From Phanerochaete sordida (Eukaryota > Basidiomycota > Agaricomycetes > Polyporales > Phanerochaetaceae), in assembly GCA_019973155.2 (NCBI GenBank), contig BPQB01000124.1, positions 1-61,238 of the forward strand: a stretch of 61,238 nucleotides of DNA, given 5' to 3'. This document shows positions 34,833 to 47,580 of the stretch, one piece after another. The position numbers were made by a program, and so were the translations under genes. The stretch's first letter is position 1. Every line of letters begins with the position of its first letter. Below the pieces are notes generated by a model, which had not been told where the DNA came from, ran no database searches, and saw only the letters and a list, made by a program, of their open reading frames with translations.

Positions 34833-36300
34833 GGTGCGGGGCCCGGGCTGGTATGTTCACGGTAGCAGGTGTGTCCCGGGCAGAGAGGCAGCGCAGGTGG
34901 GAGGGGGACGGGCGGGGGAGGCGGTCGGGTATTGCGAGCGAGAGTTGCGGGAAGCAGCGCCATCGTATGCTGCCATACCGATATCTATGGCAGAGGTATG
35001 AGCGTCAAGGCGAGCTAGGCCGGCGGCGGACGCACAAGCTGCACGGCCCTCGTGTCCAAGGTCACGGAGAGCGCGCCAGGAGCGCTCGGCACCGATGTCA
35101 TTATGTTTCCATTATGGCTCGAGGGTGATGGCAGATAGAAGCACCACATGCGACAGATGCGAGAAGGAGTCTCCTCGGAACGAACCAGGGCGTGGAGAAC
35201 GACGCACCATATATGGGCACAGCCAGCAGGCACAATCCGCTGTTGGAGGCCGATGTATCATCGGCGCTGTCAAGCCCTCCAAAGGACGAGCGACGATTGC
35301 CTGCCGTGGGGGTCCATCCACCGAAGCACGATTGCCCGCCTTCGAGACCTACAGTTTGCCACGAACTGCCGATCACCGAGCGTGGCCATCGTCCTTCTGC
35401 TTCGAGCAAGAGCCGGCTTTCTCACTCGGAATGGGCTCGCCGTCCCTCGCGGAGGACGTTGAGGATGAACGCGTCGGGGCAGCAAAGTGACAGCGGCGCC
35501 CCGAGACGCCCGCCACCACGCCCGGCGGCAACGGGCGAAGGTTTGATCCCGGGCTGCGGCGCGACCCACCTTCTAGCCGCGTTTTTGTCGACGCCATCGA
35601 GACCGCGGGGGCTGCACGGCCAGATGGCGCGATGTTCTCTTGTGCGCAAGGCCTTGCACATTTCACCGAAGGCGCGCCCTGACCGATACGCCCGCACATC
35701 CTGCTCGTGCTGGGCCCAGCGCCGTGTCTGCTTGGCCCTGGCCCCTCCCGCTGGTCCTGCGCTGGACAGCGCCGCGGCACCAGCACCACAATGATAGGGT
35801 GGGCAGCGCAACTCTTCTCATACTCGCAGACCCGCTGAGTCTGCGTTCGACAGGCCCCTGGATGGCTCCCAGCGCGGGACCGCGCGGCCTCCTGATTGCA
35901 TTCGAAGCAGGAGTGCCTGCACATTGCTCCTCCGCTGGGCCGTGAATCCGGCGATACTCCCCCTTGCAGGGCCGCATGCTTCGTGCCGCTATCGCCCCTC
36001 GCTCCCACAGCACTGGGCGCGCGCGATGCGGTGTCCTCACTCCCAACATTATATCACTGGCACGCCGCGTCGCAGGCGCACCCGCAGAGCTGCTGCATCA
36101 TGATATACCTGACACCTGATACTCCCAGCTGCCGCCGCTCCCCGTGACTTTCTTCCCCGCGCGCCCTCCCCGCAAAGTCTGCACGCACCGCCCTGCCCGC
36201 GGGCCTGGAGGTGCGTCTCGGCTCCGCGCCATGTCGCCAGCGCGCGCGCGCGCGCCTCGCAGCGAGCACTGTCAGCCTGATGCTGCCCGCACAGCCGCGC
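34833..36300. other. Unassigned intergenic region
   Basis: It carries the promoters of the MFS gene (-) and DUF6533 gene A (+). Long frames near 35190-36010 on both strands show no domain. No repeats or RNA genes were recognised. Confidence 0.45.
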
Positions 36301-36307
36301 TATAAGA
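36301..36307 (+). promoter_or_regulatory. TATA-like box of DUF6533 gene A
   Basis: TATAAGA, 49 nt before the ATG at 36350. Confidence 0.5.
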
Positions 36308-36349
36308 CACGCCGTGCCCCGTCTCCGCCCGCGACCCGCCCCGGCCAGC

Positions 36350-37777
36350 ATGTCTGCCTCCCTCGCGGAGCTGAAGGAGGCCCTCGCCCTGTCGAACGGC
36401 CTCCTCGCCACGAAGTACCTCGCAGGTGCGCACCCGGCGCGGACGCACCGCCGATCGCTCGCTGACGTGCGCCCGCGCAGCCGCGAGCCTTGCGTGCGTC
36501 GTGTACGACTCGTTCCTGCTCCTCGAGAAGGAGTTCCGCTTCATCTGGCGCCGGAGCTCGTGGGACACGACGGGCCTCATGTACCTGCTCATCCGCTACT
36601 GCAACCTCGCGGGGCTGCTGTACGCCGCCTACGGTAGGCGTCTCTCTCGCACTTCCAACTGCCGATCTCACCATCGGGGTCGCAGCGTTCTCGGGGCACA
36701 GAGGCCCGCTTGACGACCATGTAAGCATCCTCGCCGCCGGGTGCAGCCGCCCACGCTGATCACGCCTACAGAAGTAGGTCCCCGCGCAGAGCGTCGGCTC
36801 CGCAGCCTGACATTCCCGCAGATGCCGGACCTTCCTCATGACGAGCGGCTTCACCGGCCTTTTCTCCATCGGCTGCGCGAACGGTGCGCGCGCCGCCCGC
36901 CGTCTGCTGCGCCCGCTGACGAGGCCCGGCAGGCTTCCTCACGCTGCGGCTGTTCGCGCTCTGGGACCACCGCAAGAGCGCGAAGGTGGTCCTCTTCGCG
37001 GTGTTCGGCGTGTCGTACGCCGCCATCGTCGCCTTCTTCGCGTGGACGCTCAGCGCGATCTTCCGTACGTCTCTCGCCGCGGTCCCCCCCGCCGTGCGCT
37101 CACCGCCACGGCGCCCCGCAGACACGACGTACTACAACCCGCTCGTCGGCGCGTGCCTGCTCTCGCAGAAGCCCGTCGCGATCGTCGGCGTCTGGGCCGC
37201 GATGGTGCGTACCGCCGCAGCACTTCGCAGCGCAGGAAGGGCTCACGCGCGCAGAGCGTGTTCGACGTGTTCATGATCGTGCTCGGCGTCAGCAACGCGC
37301 TGCACCAGCCGTACACGCAGAACGTCGAGGTCATCATGCGCTTCCGGCGCGACGGCGCGATCTTCTTCCTCGTGCGTCCCCTCCTGCTGCCCCGGTGCGG
37401 ATGCTGACGGTGCGGCGCGCAGGCGGTCTTCGGTGCGTGCGCGCGTGCGACGGCGCAGACAGCGGCTGACGGCTGACGGCGCGCAGTGCTCCGGCTCATC
37501 AACCTCGTGTGCAGCGTCGTGCTCGAGAAGGAGTACCTGCTCGTGAACCTCTTGTGCGTCGCCCCCTTCCCCCCCGCCCCCTCCCCGGGCCCTCGCAACG
37601 CATCGGCGCGCACGCTGACGCGCGCGCAGCTTCGTGTGGGGCATGGTCACGATCACGACGTGCCGGCTCATCCTGCGCGTCGAGGAGATCCGGCACAACG
37701 CGAACCGCCACGTGCGCTACCGCACGTACGAGCTCGGCGTGTGGCGCTCGCACCACACCGCGTCGCTCCAGACATGA
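36350..37777 (+). CDS. DUF6533-domain membrane protein (gene A)
   Basis: ATG at 36350, stop TGA at 37775-37777. Exon 1 36350-36425, exon 2 36481-36633, exon 3 36686-36720, then further exons. N-terminus MSASLAELKEALALSNGLLA; exon 2 carries the DUF6533 signature VVYDSFLLLEKEFRFIWRRS and LMYLLIRYCNLAGLLYAAY. Later blocks: RTFLMTSGFTGLFSIGCAN; TLRLFALWDHRKSAKVVLF and VSYAAIVAFFAWTLSAIF; TTYYNPLVGACLLSQKPVAI; DVFMIVLGVSNALHQPYTQN; VLRLINLVCSVVLEKEYLLV; and FVWGMVTITTCRLILRVEEI, ending SHHTASLQT. About seven membrane helices can be counted. Function unknown. The paralogue at 48404-49878 has the same blocks in the same order. Strong G/C third-position bias. One small exon near 36770-36830 was not settled. 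Confidence 0.8.
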
Positions 37778-40361
37778 CACCCACGCCCGCCACGCCTGCC
37801 ATGCCCACTACGCCCGACGACCATTATCTATTGCATATCTATAGACCGGACACTGTAATCCTACCACGATATTCTAGACACGCACGGCGCGCTGGCGCTT
37901 GCACGCCCTTGGCCCCGAGAACGCGCGCGCGCCCGGCACGATCTGCCACCCAGCAATCCAGAATGCGCAATCACACCGTGCCGTATCGTACACGCATGCG
38001 CTCGCCCGGCCATCGCGCCACTGATGCCCCCGCGCAGCCGTAACTCTGAATCTGCGTGAGTGGCGGTCAGATGGCGGCGCGGATCTGGCGCTGGCGCCCT
38101 GGCACGCCTTCCCGACGGTGCGGGGCTGGGCGATGTCGGTCTGCGACGGGCCTGCCGAGTGCGCGAGGCGTGGCGGAGGCGGGTGGCCGCGGGCCGCGGC
38201 GGATGCGTGGGCTGTCACGGCTGTCAGGCCTGTCGAGCCTGTCGCAGCGCGGATGGTCGTCCGGGTGCTGTTGTTGGTCGTGTGGCCGGCGATGGCTTGC
38301 CGTGCTTGGGAGATCATGAGGAGTGTTGAGCAGCATTGAAGTCCGTGAGCGATGGCTGGATGATGCGCCGCCGCTGTGTACACGTCTTTGGGACAAGTCG
38401 TGCAGAGCAGGGAGGCGCACCTCCTGCACTCGACTACGGGCAGCTCGGCGAGAGGGCCACTATTCGGACATACCGAGGGCTTGTGCTGTCGAGCAAGCTC
38501 TCGAGCACCTCCAAGCCAGCGCCAGCGAACCTCCGACGCAGGACGGAGGCCGCGAGAATCCGTGGGAGCTGCAGCCGCCGGTGCCTTGCGGGGACAGGTT
38601 ATGGCGATAGTGGAGGCCTGGGCATCAGGTCTGGCGTGCTTTATAGCGTCCGGACGCCCGGCGCGCTATGCGGGCATTCTGTCCGCGGTGCGGGTGCAGT
38701 TTCCGGGCAGGGCGAGGGCAGACCTGTGCAGCTCTAGGTGAAGGAATGGATCAGCGCGTTGGACTGACAAACGGGCCGCATGAATCTGCATCCTGTGTTT
38801 TGATGGGTGTGTCGGCGGAAGATGGACATATGCGGCTGACGCAACTGAATTTTGTGTTTGCAAGTTGAGGGGCGTATCATAGACCTGCATGGAGATATCA
38901 GCGACACCACGTTACTGAGATCGGACTATTTAACATTTACCGCTCCAACCCGCTGTCCGCAACTCGCTCCGAGCGTTTCCTCGAGTGGGAGCGATTTTCT
39001 CATTTTCGTCACGGTGCGGCACGCAGGCTTCTAGTCTCAGGCCACTGTCTGTGCAAATCCCAGGAATCTGGTGGCAGAAGTCTTCGCTCCACACGCTTCG
39101 CAGTGCGATACTGACCGGGCGACACCCGGCCTCCAGATGTATCTGATAGTGGGGAAGCTGGGGTATACGTGAGAGCATCTTTCCGTTGCCAGTGACACTC
39201 GATGCTACAGTTCTGATTCTCGTTAATGTTTGGGGAGGCCATACATTAATCAATAATGACCGTGGCCATGGCCACGACGACTTGGGATCGAGTTTCCAAC
39301 GCTGTTCAGGGATGGATGCTGGCAGTCGGTGACTTCGTGGCGTTCGGCTAGCCCAGGGCTAGCCTCGAGAGCGCGGGATAGGAACGTGTCATCTGAAAAG
39401 GCAGTTGCACGATAGGGAGGGGACACACCTAATTTGGTATTTCAGAGATAAGATAATGCCGTCAACTTCTCCAGAGCTTGAAGACAGACTGCAAACACGG
39501 CCTGGAGGACTTGGATGAGAGAAAGAACAAAAAATAACGGAGACCATGTTGGAGATGAAAATCATCCTGCTTTCGATGGCGGAACCCTGATGAGGGCAGG
39601 CAGCGGCGTGGGCGAATTTGGCGACCAGCAGGAGCCTTCACACGCCCGAGTCAGCAGGCGGTCTCACAGAATTCCGAACGGCATGGGCGTGGAAGTCGGG
39701 AACGATGAACCGCACCACGAGCACATCTTCTCCCGCTTGGGCGTCCGAGCACTGATAGACTCTTGACAGATTCGACCTTATAGCGAGCAGACGGTGACCA
39801 GATGGCCCTCGCTCGAAATGCCCCTCACCACCGACTCTCGCCGTCATTGCGGACATCAGAACTCTGGAGGCCAACTCCGGCATCTACGATAGAAGACGCC
39901 GCTGCTTCGCGAGAAGTTACAGTGGCCGGCCTGGCGAAAGGTCCTCTCGGGACCCGGCCTCAGCTCCGGCGGGTGCGACCAGCGAAGACAGGCTGGGCCT
40001 GGTGGCTCGTGATCAACCGCAGACTACCGTCACTATCGCGGGGGTCAGATAGGACGCGCAAATCGATAGACCTGACTCACACTCTGCATAGGACCGACCA
40101 CTGGCGGACATGGAGTGGAAACCGCTGTCGTTCTTTCGAACACCCTCCCAGCTGTTCGCTTACCCAAGCAGTTTTGAACCTCTGTGGAGAAAAACATGCG
40201 TTGTGAACGGCGAGCCTGCGCAGAAGCAAGCTCGTTGGCAACGGGCTGCTGTCAGGCGATGCGCGTCATAGGTTGCCGGCCAGTGTGAGGGATATCTGCT
40301 GAAAACCAGAGGGACTTTGAGTCATGTGCACGTCTTTGACGTCCTATACATACCTTTCTTA
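37778..40361. other. Long intergenic region, no gene recognised
   Basis: GC-rich to about 38.7 kb, then AT-richer. Frames at 38336-38741 and 39802-40206 have no known domain and no supporting introns. No mobile element ends were found. Confidence 0.45.
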
Positions 40362-40806
40362 TCAGTCCGGTGAGCCGAGAAGGAATGCGAAGGTGCCTGA
40401 GAGCTTATGAGGATGCGGGGGAGTGTGGAAGGAGAACTCGCTAGTGGCGCGGCTGCGCCGTGTACTTACCAGCGTTGACGGAGATAAACAATGCCTCTTC
40501 TGTGCTATCATAAGTAAGCGAAGTATGCTGTCCGAAATGCCGAATCGGAGCCAGCTGAGTCGCGTCCGAAGGCGCGACCGCCAGGTCCGTCGTACTGCTC
40601 GAGCCAGGCTCGAGCGTAGCCACGCGCTGCGAAGAGGTGAAGAACAAGGATAGGGCATGCTTCGCAAGTGCTATGAAGCGATGAGGTGCCTTTTGTGCAG
40701 CTGCGAAAGATAAATCTGTGATATTTTGGTGAGATGGACGCAGGAAGAAACTGGGAAATACGACGACCGGCGAGCGGAAGAAACGACTGGAAATAGGCGC
40801 CCACAA
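40362..40806 (-). CDS. Possible small gene facing the ubinuclein-like gene (5' end unresolved)
   Basis: A frame from about 40800 down to 40470 (ending DSTEEALFISVNA) meets a strong GTAAGT donor at 40469. The acceptor at 40397 joins it in phase to GTFAFLLGSPD and a stop at 40364-40362; the 73-nt intron has consistent ends. No ATG opens the frame, so a first exon must lie further up or the model is wrong. The product is not recognised. It lies head to head with the gene starting at 41074 and would share its promoter region. Confidence 0.3.
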
Positions 40807-41073
40807 TCGTATCTGGGGAAAGCCGGTCCAATCAGGAGGCTGGATGCATCCTCCGGCTTTAGGAAGAGAAATGGGGAGTCAAATTCGAGGAATAATCGGT
40901 GGGAAGCTCGCCCCTGTCCGTATCAAACGAACTTCATCCCCGCCCCGCAGCCCCCTTTCTCCCTCGTCCCCCGCCCACGTCGTCAGAACCTCCGCCCTCA
41001 ATTCCTTGTGTCGCCTGAGTACAGCGACTTTTCGAGTCCCTGTGTTCGAGTTCGAGTTAGAATCCTGGGGCAG

Positions 41074-43412
41074 ATGGCAAGCACAGTCGTCGACATGCAG
41101 GTCGACGAGGGCGCCGCCCGACACACCCCCATCGCGGTGGACACTCCGTCGCCGCTGCCTCAGCCAGCACCCTCAACGTCCGCAGAACCGTCTCCTGTGC
41201 CCGAGACAACGCTCTTACAAGCGAGGAAGAAGGCGAAAGTACCATCGTCGGTGACCGCATCACCAGCGGATCCCGCGTCCGCCGGCGCTAACGGACCTTC
41301 CACCTCTACCACTTTGTCCGCGAAACCCAAGTCGAGCAAACCGTTGTCGACCGCGCCGACGAATGGACACAAGCCACGCTCGCCATCGCCGGCCACGCCG
41401 CCGCCTCCACCACGCCCCGCCCTGCAGACCGTCCGCTTAGAGATCAAACTCGGCGGACCGGAAGACTATGAGGTCGACATTGCCCGGCTCAGCAAAGAGA
41501 CAGGCCAGAGGCCACCGACGCCGCCTCGTGCCATCAGCCCGCGACCAGATGAAAGCTCTGAGAGCGAGGCCGAAGGCTCCAAGGACGACAAGCCGAAGAA
41601 GAAGCGCAAGAGGGTAAGTGTCCGCGTGCTTCTCTCGGAGCGTGAAGCTCACCACACGGCCAGAAGAACGCTGCACAAGAATACTACGACGTCACGGACC
41701 CCTTCATCGACGACTCTGAGCTGGCCGTCGACGAGCGCACCTTCTTCGCGCAGACCAAGCAGCAGGGTTTCTACGTGTCGAGCGGTCAAGTCGCGCTTCT
41801 CACAGACAAGTGCGTCATCACCGAGTATCATCCGACACGCACGCTCACAAATAATGCCCTAGACCTGCACAGAAGAAAGGCAAGGGCCGAGCTGGCAAGA
41901 AGCTCAACATCCTCCCGCCCGCCGCCTCGATCACCGCCGCGCTTTCGAATGCCCAGATCCCTTCGCTCGCGCCTTTGTCTGGCTCCGGCTCGAAACTGAA
42001 CGCAAGCAGCAAGGTACCTATATCCAAAGCTGGGACTCACGACGTCGGCAGCATCTCCACTGCGGGTCCCTCGAGGGCGGCGAAGTCCGAACCAGCTGAT
42101 GGCACCAAGGAGTCCCCAATACCGCTGGACTCGGACGACCTACCCCACCCGTCGAGCCGTCACTCTCTCAAGCGGAAGGTATCTGAGTCGACCGAGGATA
42201 TGTTCACATCAATAGGTGTTGGAACGGATGGTGACAGCAAGAAGCGGAAGAAAGCAGTCCAAATAGTACGTGTCCACTGAGACGTGCATCATACAATGTT
42301 GACATATACCGCAGAGACCGTTCCATCCTGATCTCGAAGCCGCCGTTAATGAGCTCAAGGCGGCAATAGCCAAAGGTGTGTGCTATCCTAGCCGTGTACG
42401 CCCATCAAGCTCATGAGGTTTCAGAGGACTGGACGGTGAAAGGGAAGTTCCCTCCGGGGCTCAAGCCGATACTTGCGACGGTCGCGTTGAAAGCCATCGT
42501 CCTCGGCGAGTACGATGACAACTTCTTCAACCTCATGCCCAAGATCTTCCCATACAACCGGTTCACGATGACCGTGAGTGTATGCTACATTCACAACTCA
42601 CGGCGAAGTCTGACTTCAGTGCAGAAACTCATCAAGCGAACGGTTTGGCGAGATCACACGAACCTCCTTGTCGAGCGTCAGAATGCCTTGCTCGAAGAGC
42701 TCAAGCAACTCGCTCACGAAGGGTTCCCCAAGGCGCAGGAGGAGTGGGAGCGCTCTGTGCAGATGTGGGGTGAGTCTGGGATGTCGTCCTACACCGCATA
42801 CATGTCCAACTCGAGCTACAGAACGACGTCAAAGTGTTCGCACGGACCCTCAGGACGGCCAGCAGCCGCACTCGTCCGAAGGCACCCCCATACCCTCATC
42901 AGCGCAGCCAACGCCCGTCGTCAACGCGGTGCCACTGCACCCAGACCGGGCCGCAGATGACTCCGCCGACATGGACGTCGACGACCCACACCTCGGCGTG
43001 CCCGGCAAAGGCGGGCAGAGCGCGAAGGATGCGCATCCGCCGCAGAAGCGCTACAAGCTCACGGACACGATGAAGGGCCTCATCTGGCAGCTCGTATGCC
43101 TCAGCAACGAGTGCTGTCGCATCGAGAACGAGAAAAAGTACGCCACCCCTTTGTCCGTCCTCGCCGCTGTGCTGACATGCCGCGCAGTTCGCTCGAGAAC
43201 AACCACCAGCAGGTCAGCGACCAAGGCGTGCGCAAGACTCTCTACCAAAAGGTGCGCCGCATGTGCTCCGCGCGCCGCGCCGCTGCTGACACGCCCCGCA
43301 GATCGTCGCGTGTTTCCCGGATGGTTGGCTCTCCTCGGGCCAGATCTCGCGCGAGGTCAGCGTGATGAAGAAGAAGTACGAAAAGGAGCTTGAAAACGAG
43401 GCCGAGCTGTAA
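41074..43412 (+). CDS. Ubinuclein/HPC2-like subunit of the HIRA histone chaperone complex
   Basis: Predicted nuclear partner of HIRA in replication-independent deposition of histone H3-H4. Nine exons: 41074-41613, 41664-41809, 41863-42265, 42315-42375, 42425-42573, 42625-42769, 42822-43137, 43188-43251, 43302-43412; introns 49-53 nt, phases all agree; 644 residues. The N-terminal ~180 residues are disordered (Pro/Ser/Ala-rich) and include VRLEIKLGGPEDYEVDIARL and a basic KKKRKR. Exon 2 holds the HUN/HRD core YYDVTDPFIDDSELAVDERT followed by FFAQTKQQGFYVSSGQVALL, the histone- and HIRA-binding signature. Exon 3 is Lys/Ser-rich with nuclear-localisation-type clusters. Exons 4-6 form the ubinuclein middle domain (FHPDLEAAVNELKAAIAK; KFPPGLKPILATVALKAIVL; PKIFPYNRFTMT; KLIKRTVWRDHTNLLVERQ). 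Exons 7-9 give a helical C-terminus (KGLIWQLVCLSNECCRIENE). The best-supported housekeeping gene here. Confidence 0.88.
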
Positions 43413-43880
43413 TGTCCTGCGGGTCAGCGCCGTTTGTCGCCCTCGTTCCTGCCACAAGCCGTTTCCCCGTTCCACATAGCTATTATACCGGACTGTCTCA
43501 TGCTATTGCTTATTGTTACTTTATGTACTCTTTCTAGTGGCTGTCGTTCCTCTCTTGCTGGGCTAGTCTTCTATGTATGTGTGCGATATATGCGTTGTAT
43601 GCGCCGTACCTCTCGCTTTCATGATTGTCCGGATGTCGGTACGCCTGCTGTGTCGTGGTTGAGATCAGGCTTGCGCATTCTTCGGACGGATGGAGGCCGG
43701 ATGCGATGTGTTTGGACGGTCGTATGAGTACACGGTCGTTGGCTACTTTACAATATAGATATGTGCCTAGTCTGTCCAACAATTCGATCTTCGGCTGGCA
43801 CTATACACCTTCCGGATTCTGGCGGTCCAGCCACAGCTTGGAAGGGGCAGTACGGACGCCTTGCGCTGCGCTGACGCTTG
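43413..43880. other. Convergent 3' region
   Basis: It lies between the stops of the ubinuclein-like gene (+) and DUF6534 gene 6 (-). AT-rich, no coding signal. Confidence 0.5.
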
Positions 43881-45862
43881 TCAGCACGCTGTGGCCCGCC
43901 GGGAATCTGGTGGGGAGATACAGGTCTCCGTCGTGCGCATGAACCGTATGCGAACGCTGCCGTCAAAAAATTCGACGTCCTTCACTGGGTTGTCCCGAAC
44001 CCAGTGTTTTGCGTTGTAGCTAGGGTGTTCCACATTAGCTGCGCTCGGAGAAGGCTCGCGGCTGCTATAACTGGACTCACGAGGCCATGAGCGCGTTGAT
44101 GTACACTACAAGTTCAGGTGTATCAGCCTTGCCGAATCATATGGGCAGTTCACCTCTCGTTAGTACTCACGAGGGCTCAGAGGGAAGAACACTGGCGATG
44201 GTTATGAGAGGGGCTCATAGTTGAGGAAGTACAACATACCGGCGACGAAAACATAGTTGTTGGGCATGGTGGCGTACTGGGGTTTCGACAGGATGCCAGC
44301 TTAGAGACGATCTAGTCAAGTCAACTGCGCAGCGTACCGCAATGAGGGATGCGATAGACACCAAGCTGAATGATCTCTTGGTTACTCAAGGTCAGGGTAG
44401 AAAATCGCACATCTATTCACCTAGTAATTAGGCCTGTATTGATAGTATAGGCCATCATCACGGTGAGAAGAGAGTCTGTTCTATAACTCGCCATGTTACG
44501 TAGGAGGGCTGGCAGTGGAAAGAACGAGACCTACCTCTTGACGAAGTTCTGTCGCATGCTCGCCAGCAAGAAAGTGAGTCGAGCCGCGATAGCGAGGTCG
44601 ACGACGACGATCATCGCCAAATTTGCATAGTACACACCCTGCACGATATTGAGTAAGGTTCGGCGCGCGAGATATTCAGGCAGTACCTCGATTGACTCGA
44701 AGTCTTGCAGGGTCTTCATCTTGAAGCTGCAAGCAGATGAGCTGCCACTTCCAGTCTCGATGGGCAGACACACGTACGACAGGACACCAACACCTGCCAC
44801 AGATGTCAGCCAGGAAATGATTGACAGAAGGCGGGGCTTACTCAGGCTCACGCCTAACCAAGAATGCTGTCAGATATATGCCCGAGAGGAGACAGCAGGG
44901 AACCACACCGAAGAGGCATAGGACCAGAGTTACCTATAGCATCGTAGCGCGGTCAGGAAGCGACTCCAAGAACTTGTGAGGGACATACTAGTGGGAAGGA
45001 AAGCCAGCTCTTGTGTACGTCGACTGACATAGGGCAAGCATCAGCATAATATCTATTGCGCCAAGGGGTCACCCACGAATCCACGCGCGGTAGACAAAGC
45101 AGCTGAGATGAGGCGGTCAGAGCTAACATGTAACAGAGATAGCACAGCTATGTCGAACCTGCGAACAATCGTATCGTTGATAGCCTGTCAGGTCCCAGAA
45201 GGAGGGTTCAGGTCTCAAGCTTCATTGAGAGCGACTAAGTCACACACCGCTAAGACTACCAAAGCCTAGTGATATCCAAGTAAGATCCATGTGCAGGTTC
45301 ATAGGCGCGGATGCGATGGCTTACTCGGATACTCCTAGACGACTGTAAAAGATCATAAAGTGACAGAGGATCGTAATGACGTACCAGGTAATATCAAGAA
45401 CTTTGGAGAAGTCCCCGAAATTAGAGACAGCATACCTCGGGGTTCGTGTGAGTCGGACGATACCCAACTCTAAGAAAAGCAGCTCACCAGTATAGAGGCT
45501 GTAGTGTGAGGGCAGTGTAGACTGTGATGAGTATCCTGGGGCAGTGTGAGGGCAACGGACGGCGTCATTGTCGCTAAATTTCGTACCACAAAGTCGCGAT
45601 CTAAGACGTACGTCAGCATCTGTGAGCCTCAGCGGCCAAAAGGTCCCTGCGCCGACGCACCGGATATCGGACAAATGGGTACGAATGCTGCTCCGAGCGG
45701 TCCTGGAAAAAGGAATAGCACTGCGAGCAGACAACGCCATACAACCTAGGGAGAGGCCCATTAATGAGATATAGGGCATATCTGAAAGGCGTACATCGAC
45801 GTGGCAAATCCGCCAAGGAGGGCGACCCCGATAGTGCTGCCCAGTGTGGGTTCGAGGACCAT
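43881..45862 (-). CDS. DUF6534-type multi-pass membrane protein (gene 6)
   Basis: ATG at 45862-45860 (MVLEPTLGSTIGVALLGG), stop TGA at 43883-43881. Exons give GVALLGGFATSM; LYGVVCSQCYSFFQ near 45735-45690; AVSNFGDFSKVLDITWYVIT near 45435-45375; FVYRAWIRG near 45105-45080; LLSIISWLTSVAGVGVLSYV near 44845-44770; GVYYANLAMIVVVDLAIAAR and LTFLLASMRQNFVKR near 44640-44535; DSLLTVMMAYTINTGLIT near 44485-44435; FSLVSIASLI; YATMPNNYVFVAG near 44275-44235; VVYINALMAS near 44110-44080; and a tail KHWVRDNPVKDVEFFDGSVR. Gene 7 (52592-54577) has the same exons and almost the same length. Compared with gene 7 the membrane blocks are highly similar while introns differ, pointing to selection on the protein. 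AT-richer than genes 1, 3 and 4. TATA-like box upstream. Confidence 0.75.
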
Positions 45863-45903
45863 GCTGAGAGTTGGGGAAGCCTCCAGCAACGGCACGCGTG
45901 GCC

Positions 45904-45910
45904 CTTTATA
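45904..45910 (-). promoter_or_regulatory. TATA-like box of DUF6534 gene 6
   Basis: TATAAAG on the minus strand, about 42-48 nt before the ATG at 45862. Confidence 0.5.
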
Positions 45911-47580
45911 CTCCGCACGTCGCAAAGCAGCAGATACTTGACCGAAACTGCAGCGCTCTCCTGACAGGCCCATCGAATGGCCAGCAAACATGATACTGAT
46001 TGGTTGAAAGGGCTTGTACCGTCGGCTCGGAAGCTCCATAGCACAGCATTGTCGTACACATCACGGTGCAGTGTCGTACAGATGCCGAAGTGTGCTGCTT
46101 GGCTGTGCGCAGATCAGCCTTGGGCTCGCGACAGAGGCAACATGCTTCTGAGTTGGCGGGCGGTTGAGCCAAGGAGGGCCTTCACCTATCGGTTCGACGA
46201 CATACAACTTAGAGCAGATGTCTTGCACGGTCTGTTCGTCTCGAGCGCACGAGATTGCAAGGGGTCCCGCTTCTTGAGATGTAAAGACGCATAATCTTTC
46301 TGCGATAGAGTTTGCACCGGGCTACGTGACTTGGTGAGTAGCGGTCAGCGGGGCGGATGCAATTCACGGGCGCACTGAAGGCCCGCAGTTCCCGTGCGAA
46401 CGACATTCAACGGTAGGCGCTGCCTCGCGACTCCGGGGAGGCCCTTGTCGTTCTCACAAGTGAGATTCTCCGGGCCGCGCCGTCTCATCGCATATGCTCA
46501 GCCATAGCACTGCGTGTAACTTTCTGGATACTGAGACGATGCCGGCAAGTAATCTCGAGTGAGGGTGTGCTGCGCCAATGAGATACATGAACGCACTCAA
46601 GCTACGCGGTTGGTGGGTGGGCAGGTACCACCGAATGTGTTGGAATCGTGACGATGTAGGGCATAAAGATGCTGGGAAGGTATGACCTTACTTGTAGAGC
46701 GTAGCAGACTGCGCTTGTACGACGGAGCCGGTCAGTACCTGCCCAAGATGCAGTGCCGGTGTTCGACGTGTTCGTCGAAGGGCAATGCGCTGTGTCCTGA
46801 TTTGTAGGCTTCAGTCAACGTCCAAGCTTTGCAACTCTTCAAGCGCGGTAGCATATTTCGAGATAGTATGAGAATTAAATCGTTTGCGAGGGTTCACGTT
46901 CTTGCTGAGCTGATGAGAGAGGTCGAAGACAAGCCTGGGAGTTGCAGAAAGATCGTGACCGCTCGAACAAAAGTGCCTGTCACCGGCGGGTAAGAAACGT
47001 TTGAACAGAAGATAGTCGGACAAACTTCCCACGATAAGCTTCTGTTTACTGGCGCTAATCTCGTATCTTTACCTTGATGGCCTGAGTAAGAAATTGTTCT
47101 CTTACTCTGCGCTCCCTACGCCGTCCGTACGTCCGCTCCATCCCGACAAATTCAATCGGCCTTGCCGCCTGACGCACGCACGCCGTAATTTCAGACCGCA
47201 GCGGATGCTGAGAAACGCCTGAGCCACCGCAGGCGGCGCAAGCCCTCTCCCGACCTGGGTATACAAATATTCACTGGGAACGCTATCAAGGACAGGGTGC
47301 CAACCGCCTCGTCGCGGAAGCCACGCGGATCTGTTCGCCACGAGAACAGCCGTCAGGACACTTGCAGCCACGAGTGCAGCAAGCATGTTGCGAAGCGAAA
47401 CGGTCTGTTGTTCTACTTACTTTATCTCACTAGGACCATACAGATTGCGTGCTAACTTGCAAAGCAGTATGCCACCTACAGATATGTCGCAGAAGCCAAC
47501 ACACCTTCCTTCCCAGTGAGCGAGTTTTACAGGCGAGCTCCGAAGTGAGTGTAAAACGCGAAGGCGACGGAGTGACTAGA
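45911..47580. other. Unassigned stretch with possible minus-strand coding pieces
   Basis: Minus frames at 47386-47102 (start MLAALVAASVLTAVLVANRS, signal-anchor-like) and 47041-46811 (GSLSDYLLFKRF ... EELQSLDVD) could be exons of one gene. The obvious GTAAGA donor and ACAG acceptor do not agree in phase, so no model is offered. The rest shows nothing. Confidence 0.3.

Noticed and set aside
35373..36008. Minus-strand frame of 211 codons
   Set aside because: Composition and lack of any motif suggest a chance frame; no splice sites or homologous look.
46811..47386. Two minus-strand frames considered as one two-exon gene
   Set aside because: The best donor (GTAAGA) and acceptor (ACAG) do not agree in phase, and the second frame has no ATG.
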